DNA from: Nymphalis io
Taxonomy: Eukaryota > Arthropoda > Insecta > Lepidoptera > Nymphalidae
Assembly (NCBI RefSeq): GCF_905147045.1
Contig: NC_065890.1
Location: 9,424,001-9,488,000 of the forward strand
Length of the DNA stretch: 64,000 nt
Direction of reading: 5' to 3'
Part shown: piece by piece, positions 51,001-60,849 of the stretch
Layout of the letters: each line of letters starts with the position of its first letter
Numbering within the stretch: the first letter of the stretch is position 1
Notes under the pieces: model-generated
The model's database searches: none
What the model was told of the DNA's origin: nothing
Seen by the model: the letters and a program-made list of their open reading frames with translations, nothing else
Translations under genes and position numbers: made by a program

Positions 51001-54000
51001 TGTATTTTCATAAAATTTATCATATTGCGAAACAAACTAATGAAATTTATTTGAATTCATTGTAAATGTCAATTTAAAACAGTAACACTCATTAAATGGC
51101 TCAATGGTGAATAATTCACCATAAAATCATATACAGGCATGTTAGTAAACTATATTATAATAAGATATTTCTTATAAAATCTAGTATTTGTAAGTTTGTA
51201 AAATAAGATAGTAATTGCTCTATGGATTATAGCCTATTTAAATGGCAGAAAAAAGTAACAAGCCTGTAAATGGATGGTCCTCAATATCAACCACTGAGCC
51301 ATTTCAATGGCAAAAGGAGAAGTGATAAACAAGCCTTAGATTTATATGTTCCATGTGTTTCGCCGATAGAAGTTATATTACGCTTCTTGATTCATATATT
51401 TTCAATTCCAATACACTATTCCCCTTTGATTTATATTTTAACTTAAATTTTTCTTCCAAAGTTCTGATAACAACTTCGCTAACATTCAAAACACTATTTT
51501 TTTCAAGAAGCTATAATGAATATATTTTAGATCAAGACCTAAGATATCATGTCAATTAAATGTCTAAGTTGTTTATTAATCTTTAATCATATAGGAATAG
51601 GCTATATATAAAAATTCAATTGTGTTCATTTATTACGTAATATTCTGAGCCACAAGGTTTATATAGTGATAAGACATCCTTTTGTAGATTTTTTTTTCAT
51701 GTAAATGCTTATATTTAGGTGACTGAATCATCAACTTTACTTAGCTTTTTCTGTACACATAACAAATGTACAAATTTAGTTCCGCTTTACTGAAATTTAA
51801 TTATCATCTTAATTAAAAGTTAAGCTGACACCAGTTCAGAGTGTCTCATCTCAGTTGTTTCTCTTATAAGCAAGTTATAGTAGATACATATTTATACTAT
51901 TTATAACTAAGATACAAGTTTAAGGAAAATAACATTTTCCATGTTTTAGAACTAAAGTTGCATCTACCCATGGAAACCACAATGTATATGTATCCGAGTT
52001 GGCAAGCGGCAAGCATGTTAGAATATTGAAAGGTCATCCACGAACACCGTGGTGCGTCGCATTTCATCCTTCTCATCCTCAACTAATTGGATCAGGTTGC
52101 CTCGGTGGTCAAGTGAGAGTGTGGGATATATCTAGTGTAAGCTATTCCACACGTTTCCTATCTGATATAAGTCATGCACTCAACTTACCTGTACTGCTAC
52201 AGAACTTCAACTTAAAAAACGATTAATAAAAAAATATATAGCTAATACTTTACTAGTTTTGTTATTTATTTTGCGCGTTCATTATTGTTTTTTAAGAGGC
52301 ACATTTTGTACAGGGTGGCAGCGAAGTTTGGAATGTAAGAAATGAAACAGTCATAGCTTCTATAGCATTCCATCCTAGAGAACAATTATTAGTTATTGGT
52401 ACATACAATGAACTCTACTTTTGGGATTGGAGTCAACCCGCACCGTTTACCAAAGTTTCTACGAATAATATCAACGAAAAAGTCAGGTAATATCACAATA
52501 CAATTAAGATATTAAATTATTAATCAAGTTATACTATATAAATTTTTTAGAAAAAATGTAATAAATTTTTCATTTATTTTATTTCAGATATGTGGCTTTC
52601 GATTCTCTCGGCTATAAACTAATAACAGGAATATCGTTGAGAGCAACAGTTGCGGGAATGAGCAGTTCTGTTCTGCAACAAAATTCAACCCTAAATCCTA
52701 CGAACAACCAAAGCAATGTAAGAAGAGACGACACTGACAATAGTCCAGGAAACAACAGACCTCAGGACAATTCTGGTTCCACACAGGATATTATTGTGAA
52801 TTCTTATCAAAATTTAGTGCAAAGATACGATAGCCTTGTGAGGAATTATCAACGGCTCTTTATGGTCCGGCACAGACTAACAGCCACCCCACCTCCACCT
52901 AGCACGGTACATAACTATATATTTACATGTACATTTAGTAATAGTTTCAATTAGACGAATTTGTGTCCAATATATGACATATGCCGTTACCAAGAGCTGA
53001 TGTGTCAATCAGCTGGTGACTACTAAGATGGTCACGCTTAAGACCCAAACATAATTAATAGAATCCAATTGGATTTATAAAACTAGTTAAACTTTGAGTC
53101 TTTACTCGCGTTTATTTTGTATTAAATATTTAAAAGCCTTACGGTACTTTGGTTTATAATAATTCAATTATTTGCATTTAAAATTTTTCTCGGTTTTGAA
53201 GATTACCTCCCCATATATACACAGAGGTAAATCAAAAATAAATTGTATATAATAAAATTTTTGCTTTTAAATAAATATAACTTAAAAAGAGGCAGTTATT
53301 TTGCCATCACAATATTATAACGAGGTTCTATACATTTAAAAATAGTAACATAATAAAATATATAAATTAGAAATAAACAAACATGCACTTTACCACATCA
53401 CAATAACTTTGGTTATTTATTTGCAAAGGAAAATAAATAATTATTATAAATAGCATTTTAATTGTTAATGTATTTGTTGTTAATGTATAGTTCTTACATT
53501 TTGTAGATGGACCGCGGTACTGATCCTATGGAAACGGACCCGTCGCCGGAAGCGACAAGTTTCACGCGCACGGTGCCAACATCACAAGCATCTGCACCGC
53601 AAAACGAAGATGGTAACACACAGACAAAAAAATAAAAAAAACATACTAACAAGAATATAGTTATGAATGATGATTTTTATTTACAGAAAATCCGCCTGCA
53701 AGTTTATCTAATAATATACAAGAGAATGCTGAAAATGAAGATGGAGAAGGAAGTAGCCGTCTCCTTAATCTTGATGCCTTGTCTTTTGACAGTGGCCCTG
53801 CTAGGTAAAACTATCTTTACTAAAGTAATGTTTTCATTTTATAGATATCCTCATACTGGTTTTCTATGTCTTTTTATACAATGTTTTCTTACAGGGAGCG
53901 AAACTTAGACCGTCACGTACATTCTTTATTTGGATCACGACCTTCTGCATTCCACCCTCTTAATGATAATCCTGGAAGATCATTTAGAACAGTTGACCAA

Positions 54001-57000
54001 AACGAAAGAGCGTCTAGACTGTTGCCAAATCCCTTTTCATCGACGAGTGGTTCACAGCGACCAAGCATAATTTCTTTCACAAGTAGTCCATCGACACAAA
54101 CAACTGATAATGTTTCCAATACGTCGCGCACAAGTATATTTCCAGCTTATAGGCCAGATTCTCCATCGATTCTAGACTTGTCACCGCGCAGATGGAGCGG
54201 CAATCGGCGAATTTTTGTTTCAGTGCCAAACGAAAACTCGTCAACTCTCACTGACAATGTTTCTCCTACGAATACTCCGCCTGCACAGGAGACACCGGTC
54301 GCTTCCGCAGCAAATTCTACCCAGAGGCCATCCACCTCTTACTCTTCTTCCCAAACCCAGTCTTCTGCACCCGTAGATGCGCAAACCATCAATGAAAGCC
54401 TCGATTTGATACGAGATATTTTAAGAGATTCTGGTACAAGGCTTTTGAATTTGATAACAAATATGTCACTTTCAACGTTAGCCAGTGTCGAGGACGAGTT
54501 ACCCCGCCGTACTAGAACGACTAGGACACAATCTGACAACAACAATGATGGAGAAAGTCCCCGAGAGACCCCGCCGCGTGCTCGCATTTTTAGCTCGCAC
54601 TTACGCCCTGGATTCCTATCAACTAGCTCTGAATCGGACAGTGATCAGTCTCCAGAAGTGAATATTTTCAGAACTAGGAATTCTACATTTAGAGAAGATG
54701 ACACCACGGAACCAGAGAGGCCTACTGCAGAACCATCAACTTCTGCAGTTCCTGAAAGACCTTTAAATCCTACAGATAGGCTGGTTTTCGATCTAGATGA
54801 TTCCAGGACGCAAAATGCTAATTCTGAGACAGGCGGTATAAACGTTTCAGCCCACAGCAGTCGATTTCGAGTTCGAACTCAAAGTAACGCTCCTAGTGAG
54901 GGCCCCAGCACAAGCAATCCTGAAGGCCCGAACACCCAAGAAAATCAACCTCAAAACAATACCAATGAATTCAACCCCAACAGGCCGTCTACCAGCAGAG
55001 ACAATTTTTGGGCTAACGGTTGCGTAGTACCACCGGATGAGGCATTTAGAAAAGTAAGAGCAGGTGTAAGTACGTTGCAGAAGCACACTATGCAACTCAC
55101 GAACATGTGGCTGCGAGGTAATCGGACGACGATGCCAGAATTGCGTAATATGTGGGAGAACCTACGCAGAAGGATATTAATGTTACATAGAGAAACGGGC
55201 CGACAAGACTTACCGAGCTATTATACGAGGTCACTTTTAGAAAGATGTATGATGCTAACTGAAATTACGGAAAGAGTTACCCGTGGTAGCAGGAGTGCAA
55301 GACCAACGAATAATAGTAATCAAGGAAATTCCGAGAATGCTAGAAACTCGGAATCTCCTCGAGATGAGCCGACTGCTTCAGAAAATAGTAATGTTCCTAC
55401 AGAAGCTGAACAAAATCCTTCAAGAGAAAATACAAATGACAATCGACAGCCACAGGCAAGTAGAACTTCTCAAACGAGACCTAATATTCGTTCATCTCCA
55501 TCGCTTAGGAGAAGATTACAATCCAGTTATCGATGGAGGCCAGAAGATGAACTGAGACGACGATCGAGACATTCTGCTGCTAACAGATTGTCTAATAGAT
55601 ATTTAAACAGGCCGCGTAGGGATTTTGCGAGAGCTATAGAAATAAGCGCGACAAGACATGAAATACGCATGCGAGCTATGCAAGTGCTCTCTGTTATGTT
55701 TAATATGATGATGATGTGCTTGGAGGAGCGCGGCTTAAGTCAATTAATTATAAATATGTTACGTACTTTAAAAAAGGCATTAGCACTGACATGCTTAATG
55801 TTAATGACAAACAGAAACAACGGACGTGCGAGTAATAATTCTTCGCCTCAACGCGTGGATTCATTGAACGTTATTCGCTTGGAGAATGTCGACCACACTG
55901 GCCCTGTCAACGTAGACGGCCCGGATGAATCACCACATCATTCTATTCCAAGTGAAGAAGATCGTACTGAAGAAGATCGTTCGCAAAGCAATGCTAATAA
56001 ACGAATAAAAATAGAGACATCACCAACTACTCAACCTACACCTGTCGAAATTAGTGCACTAGAAAATGCAAATCCACCTGCCCCAATCGTAACTCAAAGC
56101 AATTCGAGTGCAATTCAGGCATGGAGTAATCGTCTCGCCGTACAGATTGCAGCTGCTAACAGAAATAATTCTGCAACTGCCAGGAATAGACGGGAGCTAT
56201 ATATTGAAAGTAGGCGTTTGAAAGCTTTGCATAAAACAAATCCAAACGCTCATCCGATGATTAAAAAGAAGGCTCTTCCTCCGGCATCAACTTACAGAAT
56301 CCCGACACTGCGTTTACTACCTAGTAGAAGAATTCCTAGGACTTTAGCTGCATCAAGAACTTCGCAGAGCACAGAACCCATCGCCGGTCCTTCCGGTATA
56401 CTATCTGGTAACGATGGTGGGCCGACTGGTCATTCGCGATTGCCTCCTGACGTTATGAATGAATTCGAACATAGAATAAATTTAATACGAATGGCACATA
56501 TGCAAGCGGTTAGATTACGTAACGCCGCACGAAGCAGGTTTCGGCGTCTTCAAACAATTCGATTATATACTCCATCGTCAGTTCGCGAAATGTTTACGTT
56601 ACAGCCGGACAGTGAAAACCCGCACGAAAACAGATCTCCTTTGCAAAGTAATTCGGACACTAATCGTCGTTCTTTCACTTCCTACGATTACAGGCCGCAT
56701 ATTCTCACCCGAGAACGCATTTTCTCTAGAGGATCTGCTAACAGACCTTCTCAGGAGTCTGGTGAATTCCATGCGGTTATAACCAATGCGACTGTACCGC
56801 TGATGCAAGTCGGCGATCTCAGTATCAATAACCCCGACGCTCAAGGGAATCAAAACCAGAGACTACCGCGAATCCATGAGTATTTGCAACCGATAATACT
56901 AGCTCAAGTGAGTAATGTCGAAATCGTATAAAGAACACCGCCTACGTCAATTTTAATGCAGATCATTATAAAGTTTAAACTTATTGTGTCGGCAGAATGC

Positions 57001-58986
57001 TATGGTGGTGGACGACGAGGGCAATGCGGAAGGCGGTGGAGGTAGCAGTGGTGGGGGTGGTGGTGGAGGAAGAGGTCCCGGGGGCGGGGGACCAGGTGGA
57101 GGGGGAGGTCTAGGGGGAGTTCGGCGTATGACCGGTATGGCCGGACTGCTTGATGCGGGAATCATTTCCGAAGCACTACCCGCGTCGTCGCATCGGGTGC
57201 AAGCCTGGGATTTCACTACGGGTAAAACTCCGGATATCGCAGATAGTAAGTTTTCGTTCAGTGTTATAATAAATTTAAGAAAGTCCAACCAAGCATTATC
57301 GACGTAAAATTTATGTTATAATATATATGAAATATACTGATCAATCAACTTACGAAAATGTTCAGGTTCAAAAAATGTGGTGGTTCAGAGATGCCGAATA
57401 CACAATGACGCTAGCATCGACATATCCAAAGACGGGAGGCTCTTGGTTGCCTTGCTACCGGTGCCTCGACTCAGAAATACCAATCATTGGTTAGGTAAGT
57501 TCGTTTAAAGAATTTTATTACAATAAGCGACGCTCACTTGTTTTTGAAAATTAAAAATAGTAACTATCACTTTCCATTTACCATTTCGCTTATTAGTGAA
57601 GAAACTGGCGAGAAATTTTCTTCTGAACTTAGTTATCAGAACAATACGAATCGATTTCGACCAGTTAATCAAAATCCTACGTCGTTGCGTTTTTTAAGTA
57701 CAGCGTTCGAAATTTATAAAAAAAAAAATATGAGCACTAAATTATTTGATTTTGGTACGATTATTGTCACTATTAATGATGTCATATGCCACATGTGCAA
57801 ATCATATAGAAATTTTGCTCTCCAGCTACCTACCTATAAAAGCCTGCGGCCCAAGGAAAAGAAAGAGAATGTAAAATATTGAAGTTGTATACCCGTGTAA
57901 TCCTCGCTTTTAGTTTGCGTTTGTAAATATATAGTTGGTCATTTAGCATCTTACGACATCTTTAATATGTAATGAACGCATCTTCTCATCACAGTTTCTT
58001 AAAGGATTTCCAGAGCAATATTTTTTGTTTCATGTTTTCGATGAGAGTGGCTCCTACAGCTCCAATGTGTGGACGTTGCAGGCGTGTACTCGCTGGAGTG
58101 GTCGCGCCTGGGCCAGTGCCTGCACACGGCGGTGCTGGAGCAGAGCGCGGTGTCGGTGGCGCTGTCGCCCACGGCGCGCCACCTGGCGGTGGGGCTGGGC
58201 TCGCGCCGGTTCACGTCCGCGCCGCACGCGCGCACTAACGTGTTCGCGCTGCTCTACCGCCTCGACCCCCTGGGTGACTTGCTTCGCTTACTTACGTTCC
58301 TGTGTCTTGAGTGCACTTGAGAATCTGCACCTTCATTCGCTTAGGTTGGGTTGCGATCTATATCCGTTACGTTGTAATTAGTTCGTGTAGTATTGAAGTT
58401 ATTTCATACAAACGTAAATTCAAAATAAATAACTCGGACTCTAATCGCGACCCGAAATCGCTTAATACATCTGATAGCCCCTTAACGTTCCCACGTTCAT
58501 AAATCTGTCCAAACGGCTACACTGCCAAATCTTGTAATTGCTAGAAGTGAAGTTGTTTAATCATTTCGTAATGCATCTGTCAATATCGACAACGAATTTT
58601 TTAACAATATGTTCGGCTATTTCATAAACACATTTCATCCATAATTTATTGTAGTTACGGTACCGCGTTGATTTTATTGACCCAATTTTAAAAAGGAATG
58701 AAGATTAAAGTATTATTTAATGTCAATTAATATATTTTCCATACGTATATGTAATTAAATGGACTAAATATTATACTTTTAGACACAAATTTGCATCTTA
58801 TTAGTAACGTCAAAAATCAATTACATTTCAGAGAGTTCGAGTCGAACCGGTTTGTCGCCTATCAAGGAGTTGGAACAGACCTGGGAGCACGGATTTACGA
58901 GTCTTAACTGCTTGCGATGGGCTCCACAGCCGGGACAAGGACTCGTATATGCCAACAATACCGGACAACTCATTATTATGAGTTAA
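48085..58986 (+). CDS. AMBRA1: AMBRA1 orthologue (autophagy and CUL4-DDB1 receptor), 12 coding exons
   Basis: I joined coding exons 48085-48279, 50893-50951, 51950-52136, 52314-52486, 52588-52906, 53507-53612, 53687-53804, 53895-56907, 56996-57245, 57366-57494, 58082-58273 and 58832-58986. All junctions are GT-AG, phases agree, and the total of 4,896 nt is an exact multiple of three (1,631 residues; human AMBRA1 is 1,298). Recognition rests on family signatures: YLMVFSPDG, HPRTPWCVAFHP, SGCLGGQVRVWD, ELYFWDWS, NVVVQRCRIHNDASIDIS, SVALSPTARH and GLVYANNTGQLII, in the family order. By family knowledge the protein is a cytoplasmic scaffold that binds Beclin 1 and PP2A and serves as a DDB1-CUL4 substrate receptor for D-type cyclins. 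The start is the first ATG of exon 1, followed by the acidic stretch MDPVLDNEW. Exact ends of exons 3, 5 and 11 are the least certain, because other GT choices lie nearby. Confidence 0.93.
48902..49115 (-). repeat. Decayed family A repeat in AMBRA1 intron 1
   Basis: ACAAAGATGCTATGTCCCTT, CACTAGCTCACTCACC and CTGCTTTGCATTAGAATATG keep the order of family A with many substitutions. Confidence 0.7.
49545..49720 (-). repeat. Decayed family A repeat in AMBRA1 intron 1
   Basis: AACTAAGATGTTATGTCCAT, TGTGCCTGTATTTACACTGG and GTTTAGTGGTAGAATAAGTG follow family A. It directly abuts a younger copy. Confidence 0.7.
49725..50014 (-). repeat. Family A SINE-like repeat, near full length, in AMBRA1 intron 1
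   Basis: It runs from a T run and ATAGAATAGGAAGGCGGACG to AAGCCTAACTACCAA. The plus-strand frame at 49872-50090 is repeat sequence. Confidence 0.9.
50893..52690 (+). other. AMBRA1: AMBRA1 N-terminal half of the split WD40 propeller
   Basis: Exons 2 to 5 encode about residues 66 to 235. Visible WD-type elements are LMVFSPDG with ASTHGNHNVYVSEL (first repeat), HPRTPWCVAFHPSHPQLIGSGCLGGQVRVWD (second, split here by reading only its ends: TPWC..FHP and GQVRVWD), and ASIAFHP..LLVIGTYNELYFWDW (third). In the known human structure the N-terminal and C-terminal WD40 parts come together as one propeller that docks on DDB1. The introns fall between or within blades and all are short except the first. 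Confidence 0.88.
52690..56995 (+). other. AMBRA1: AMBRA1 long disordered linker (mostly the 3-kb exon 8)
   Basis: About residues 236 to 1,390 are rich in S, T, N, P, R and Q with no WD pattern, as expected for the disordered middle of the family. Within exon 8 I see a TQT motif at 54094-54102 (T453-Q454-T455), a helical stretch at about residues 769-850 beginning DEAFRKVRAG, an arginine-rich segment near 55,497-55,640, a methionine-rich amphipathic helix at 55,681-55,806, a pair of 15-bp repeats coding EEDR-type acidic units (55951-55965 and 55966-55980), and a basic KRIK cluster near 56,000-56,013. An in-frame ATG at 53866 belongs to intron 7 and is not a start. Confidence 0.85.
56996..57120 (+). 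other. AMBRA1: Glycine-rich tract in AMBRA1 exon 9
   Basis: After NAMVVDDEGNAE the exon encodes about 30 residues that are nearly all glycine with a few S, R and P. The DNA is a GGN run, which contrasts strongly with the AT-rich surroundings. It sits at the hinge where the disordered linker re-enters the propeller and probably acts as a flexible spacer. Such tracts often vary in length between alleles. The minus-strand proline-rich reading frame over it is a shadow. Confidence 0.8.
57100..58986 (+). other. AMBRA1: AMBRA1 C-terminal half of the split WD40 propeller
   Basis: The end of exon 9 plus exons 10 to 12 encode about residues 1,427 to 1,631. HRVQAWDF, NVVVQRCRIHNDASIDISKDGRLLVALLP, VYSLEW, SAVSVALSPTARHLAVGLGSRR and LNCLRWAPQPGQGLVYANN are the WD40-like elements, shown here in separate pieces. 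They match the human segment that closes the propeller. Translation stops at 58984-58986, only a few residues after the last strand. The human protein continues for about 250 more residues, so this model has no counterpart of the vertebrate C-terminal tail. Confidence 0.88.
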
Positions 58987-60160
58987 AGTGACCTAAGGTT
59001 ATAGAGCTCCTCGAACAAAGAGTACACATACAAGTTTTGTCGGTACGTAGTTTAAGCGATTCATTTAATTGAGGTTAAATGTGCATACTTTCTTGTGTTA
59101 TCAAACCTCATCCATTAGCTACGACTAAATTATGCGATTGCAAATCTACAATGTGTAGTCACGATGACCTCAGCTCGACCACATGGTCTCCCTAATACCA
59201 AATCTCTTCAGCCGTTTACAGTTAGTACGAAAATGCATTATACTTTTACTCTAACATAGAAAAACATATCCTCAGAATTGAAATTGTTTTGTTTAACTAA
59301 CGATTGATTTTTGGAACAATTTGGAACGAATTTAGAAAACCTCGTGGTTAATAGTTTTATGATTTGTGAAAATTTTAAAATTGAGTGAAATTATATTGTA
59401 TTATTAAAATGAAATCGAATCTATACTTTTTACAAGAAATTGTTTAGTAAATTATAAATTATGTTTGCTTATAATATTTAACAAAATTATATAGATGTAA
59501 ACGCCTGTTGTAAATTATTGCAGAAGCATTGTACAGTTCATAAAATTAGTTTTCTTAATATGATTGATCTCTTTGTATTATGCGGTCTTAAAATATTTTC
59601 ATAATTTTAACACTAGCTAGTAATTATATCTACTACAACAAAATTAGTTTAAGGTTCCCTATTAATTTAAATATCATAATTAGACACACGATAAAATTCA
59701 CAAATCATATTTTAATATCATAGTTACTTAATTTTTTTTAATACTTCAAATAAGGAATGCCATTTTCTTCAAATAAGGAATGCCATTTTTTTTATTTCAT
59801 AGAATATTTACCTTCCAAACATTACGTATTATATATCCCATAGCTAATCGTTCTTGTTACAACGAAATCCCGTCGATATTATTTTTGTATGAATGTAATT
59901 TATTGTAACTAAAAATCAATTTAAAAACTTAACTTATTCATGTATGAACATGCTTACATTATAGTTTAAACTATAGTGTAATATCGAAAATGAAAGTTAT
60001 TTTGTGACTTCTAATATTGTTTACATAGGGCAATATTTCTTGACGTGTGGGTTGTGGCCAATCAGATGGGTCGCAGGGGAAGGCTGCAATTTAAAAAGTG
60101 ATAGAACAGTATATGAGACCTTTTATTACTAAATAAAATGTTTAAAATAGGCAAAAAATG
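58987..60160 (+). other. AMBRA1: Probable AMBRA1 3' untranslated region and first polyadenylation signal
   Basis: The AT-rich stretch after the stop codon holds no plus-strand gene. The first canonical AATAAA is at 60132-60137, with an ATTAAA variant at 59403-59408, so cleavage near 60,150 or earlier is plausible. A perfect 23-bp tandem duplication lies at 59744-59766 and 59767-59789. Where the transcript really ends cannot be fixed from sequence alone. Confidence 0.45.
59971..60083 (-). CDS. Possible terminal exon of an unseen minus-strand gene
   Basis: A good acceptor (CTATCACTTTTTAAATTGCAG, split here as CTATCAC, TTTTT, AAATTGCAG) ends at 60084. After two bases to complete a codon, a frame FPCDPSDWPQPTRQEILPYV runs 36 codons to a TAG at 59971-59973. 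The first 60 bases are GC-richer than the surroundings, as an exon would be. A second frame (starting PSPATHLIGHNPHVKKYCPM) stops exactly where the GC-rich part ends, so the frame is uncertain. It would overlap the AMBRA1 3' untranslated region in antisense. I do not recognise the peptide. Confidence 0.22.
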
Positions 60161-60299
60161 TAAATTAGTCTTGCCAAGTAATAAGTTTCCATAATAATAA
60201 ACTAAGACAGCTATTTTAATGTGCTGGTTAGTTATTCATGTGACAGTTGGCAATGACGTTGGTTTGAAATCTATAAACATATTTTTATTTTTTAAATTA

Positions 60300-60556
60300 A
60301 AATAGATTAGCAAACATGCAAATGGACCATCTGATGGTAAGTGGTCACCACTTCTCATAGACATTGCCATTGTAAGAAATACTAACAAAACTTTACATCG
60401 TCAATGCGCCACCAACCTTGAGAATGTCCCCCTTTGGCTGTAGTTGCATTAGCTCACTCACCCTTCAAACAATACTATGTATTGCTGTGTGGAGATATAA
60501 TTTGTGATGAGTAGGCGGTACTTCCACAGGCTTGCACGCTCAAAGCTTTACTACAA
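60300..60556 (-). repeat. Decayed family A repeat downstream of AMBRA1
   Basis: GGACCATCTGATGGTAAGTG, CGCCACCAACCTTGAGAATG and TTAGCTCACTCACCCTTCAA follow family A order in reverse orientation. Confidence 0.8.
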
Positions 60557-60640
60557 AGGTAATTTTTAACAAGTATAAAAAAGGAAGTATTTTTTGCCAT
60601 ATCTTCTATATGCTCGTACGACACAAAAGAGGTTAAGTAA

Positions 60641-60800
60641 CTATGACGACGAAGAATTTTGTGGCAAACGCACTTCTGCACCCCAGACTTCATCCATTGT
60701 ATTTGTAGATATTGTTCCACGACTATAGAAATTATTTATTTCCCTGGGTCACAATTTCCATTGTACTGTTTTCATTAAACGCAACCCAGTCCTTTCATCT
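60641..60800 (-). pseudogene. Coding-like minus-strand fragments, possible fossil gene or element
   Basis: Two short protein-like pieces lie close together. One, at about 60,740-60,800, reads DWVAFNENSTMEIVTQGNK and then stops. The other, 60641-60722, reads RGTISTNTMDEVWGAEVRLP and then QNSSSS and a stop, after an acceptor-like CTATAG. They are in different frames with a stop between them and no donor, so they cannot be spliced simply. This suggests decayed coding DNA. Function unknown. Confidence 0.22.
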
Positions 60801-60849
60801 TGCAGATAGATAATGATTTGAAATCATTTTGGTCTTTATAAACACGGTT

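Noticed and set aside
53866..53895. ATG at 53866 as the start of a 1,021-residue protein
   Set aside because: The first ten codons lie in intron 7. A clear acceptor (TTTTCTTACAG) and phase agreement with exon 7 show that exon 8 is internal.
56953..57288. Minus-strand proline-rich 111-codon frame
   Set aside because: It is the complement of the AMBRA1 glycine tract and has no independent support.
57538..57882. 114-codon plus frame in AMBRA1 intron 10
   Set aside because: It does not connect in frame with exon 10, which hits a stop soon after the donor, and it shows no domain. Exons 10 and 11 join directly with a good family match.
58011..58081. Possible extra exon reading GFPEQYFLFHVFDESGSYSS before exon 11
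   Set aside because: An AAAG acceptor would be poor, and no donor follows before the exon 11 acceptor. The direct join already restores the expected family sequence.
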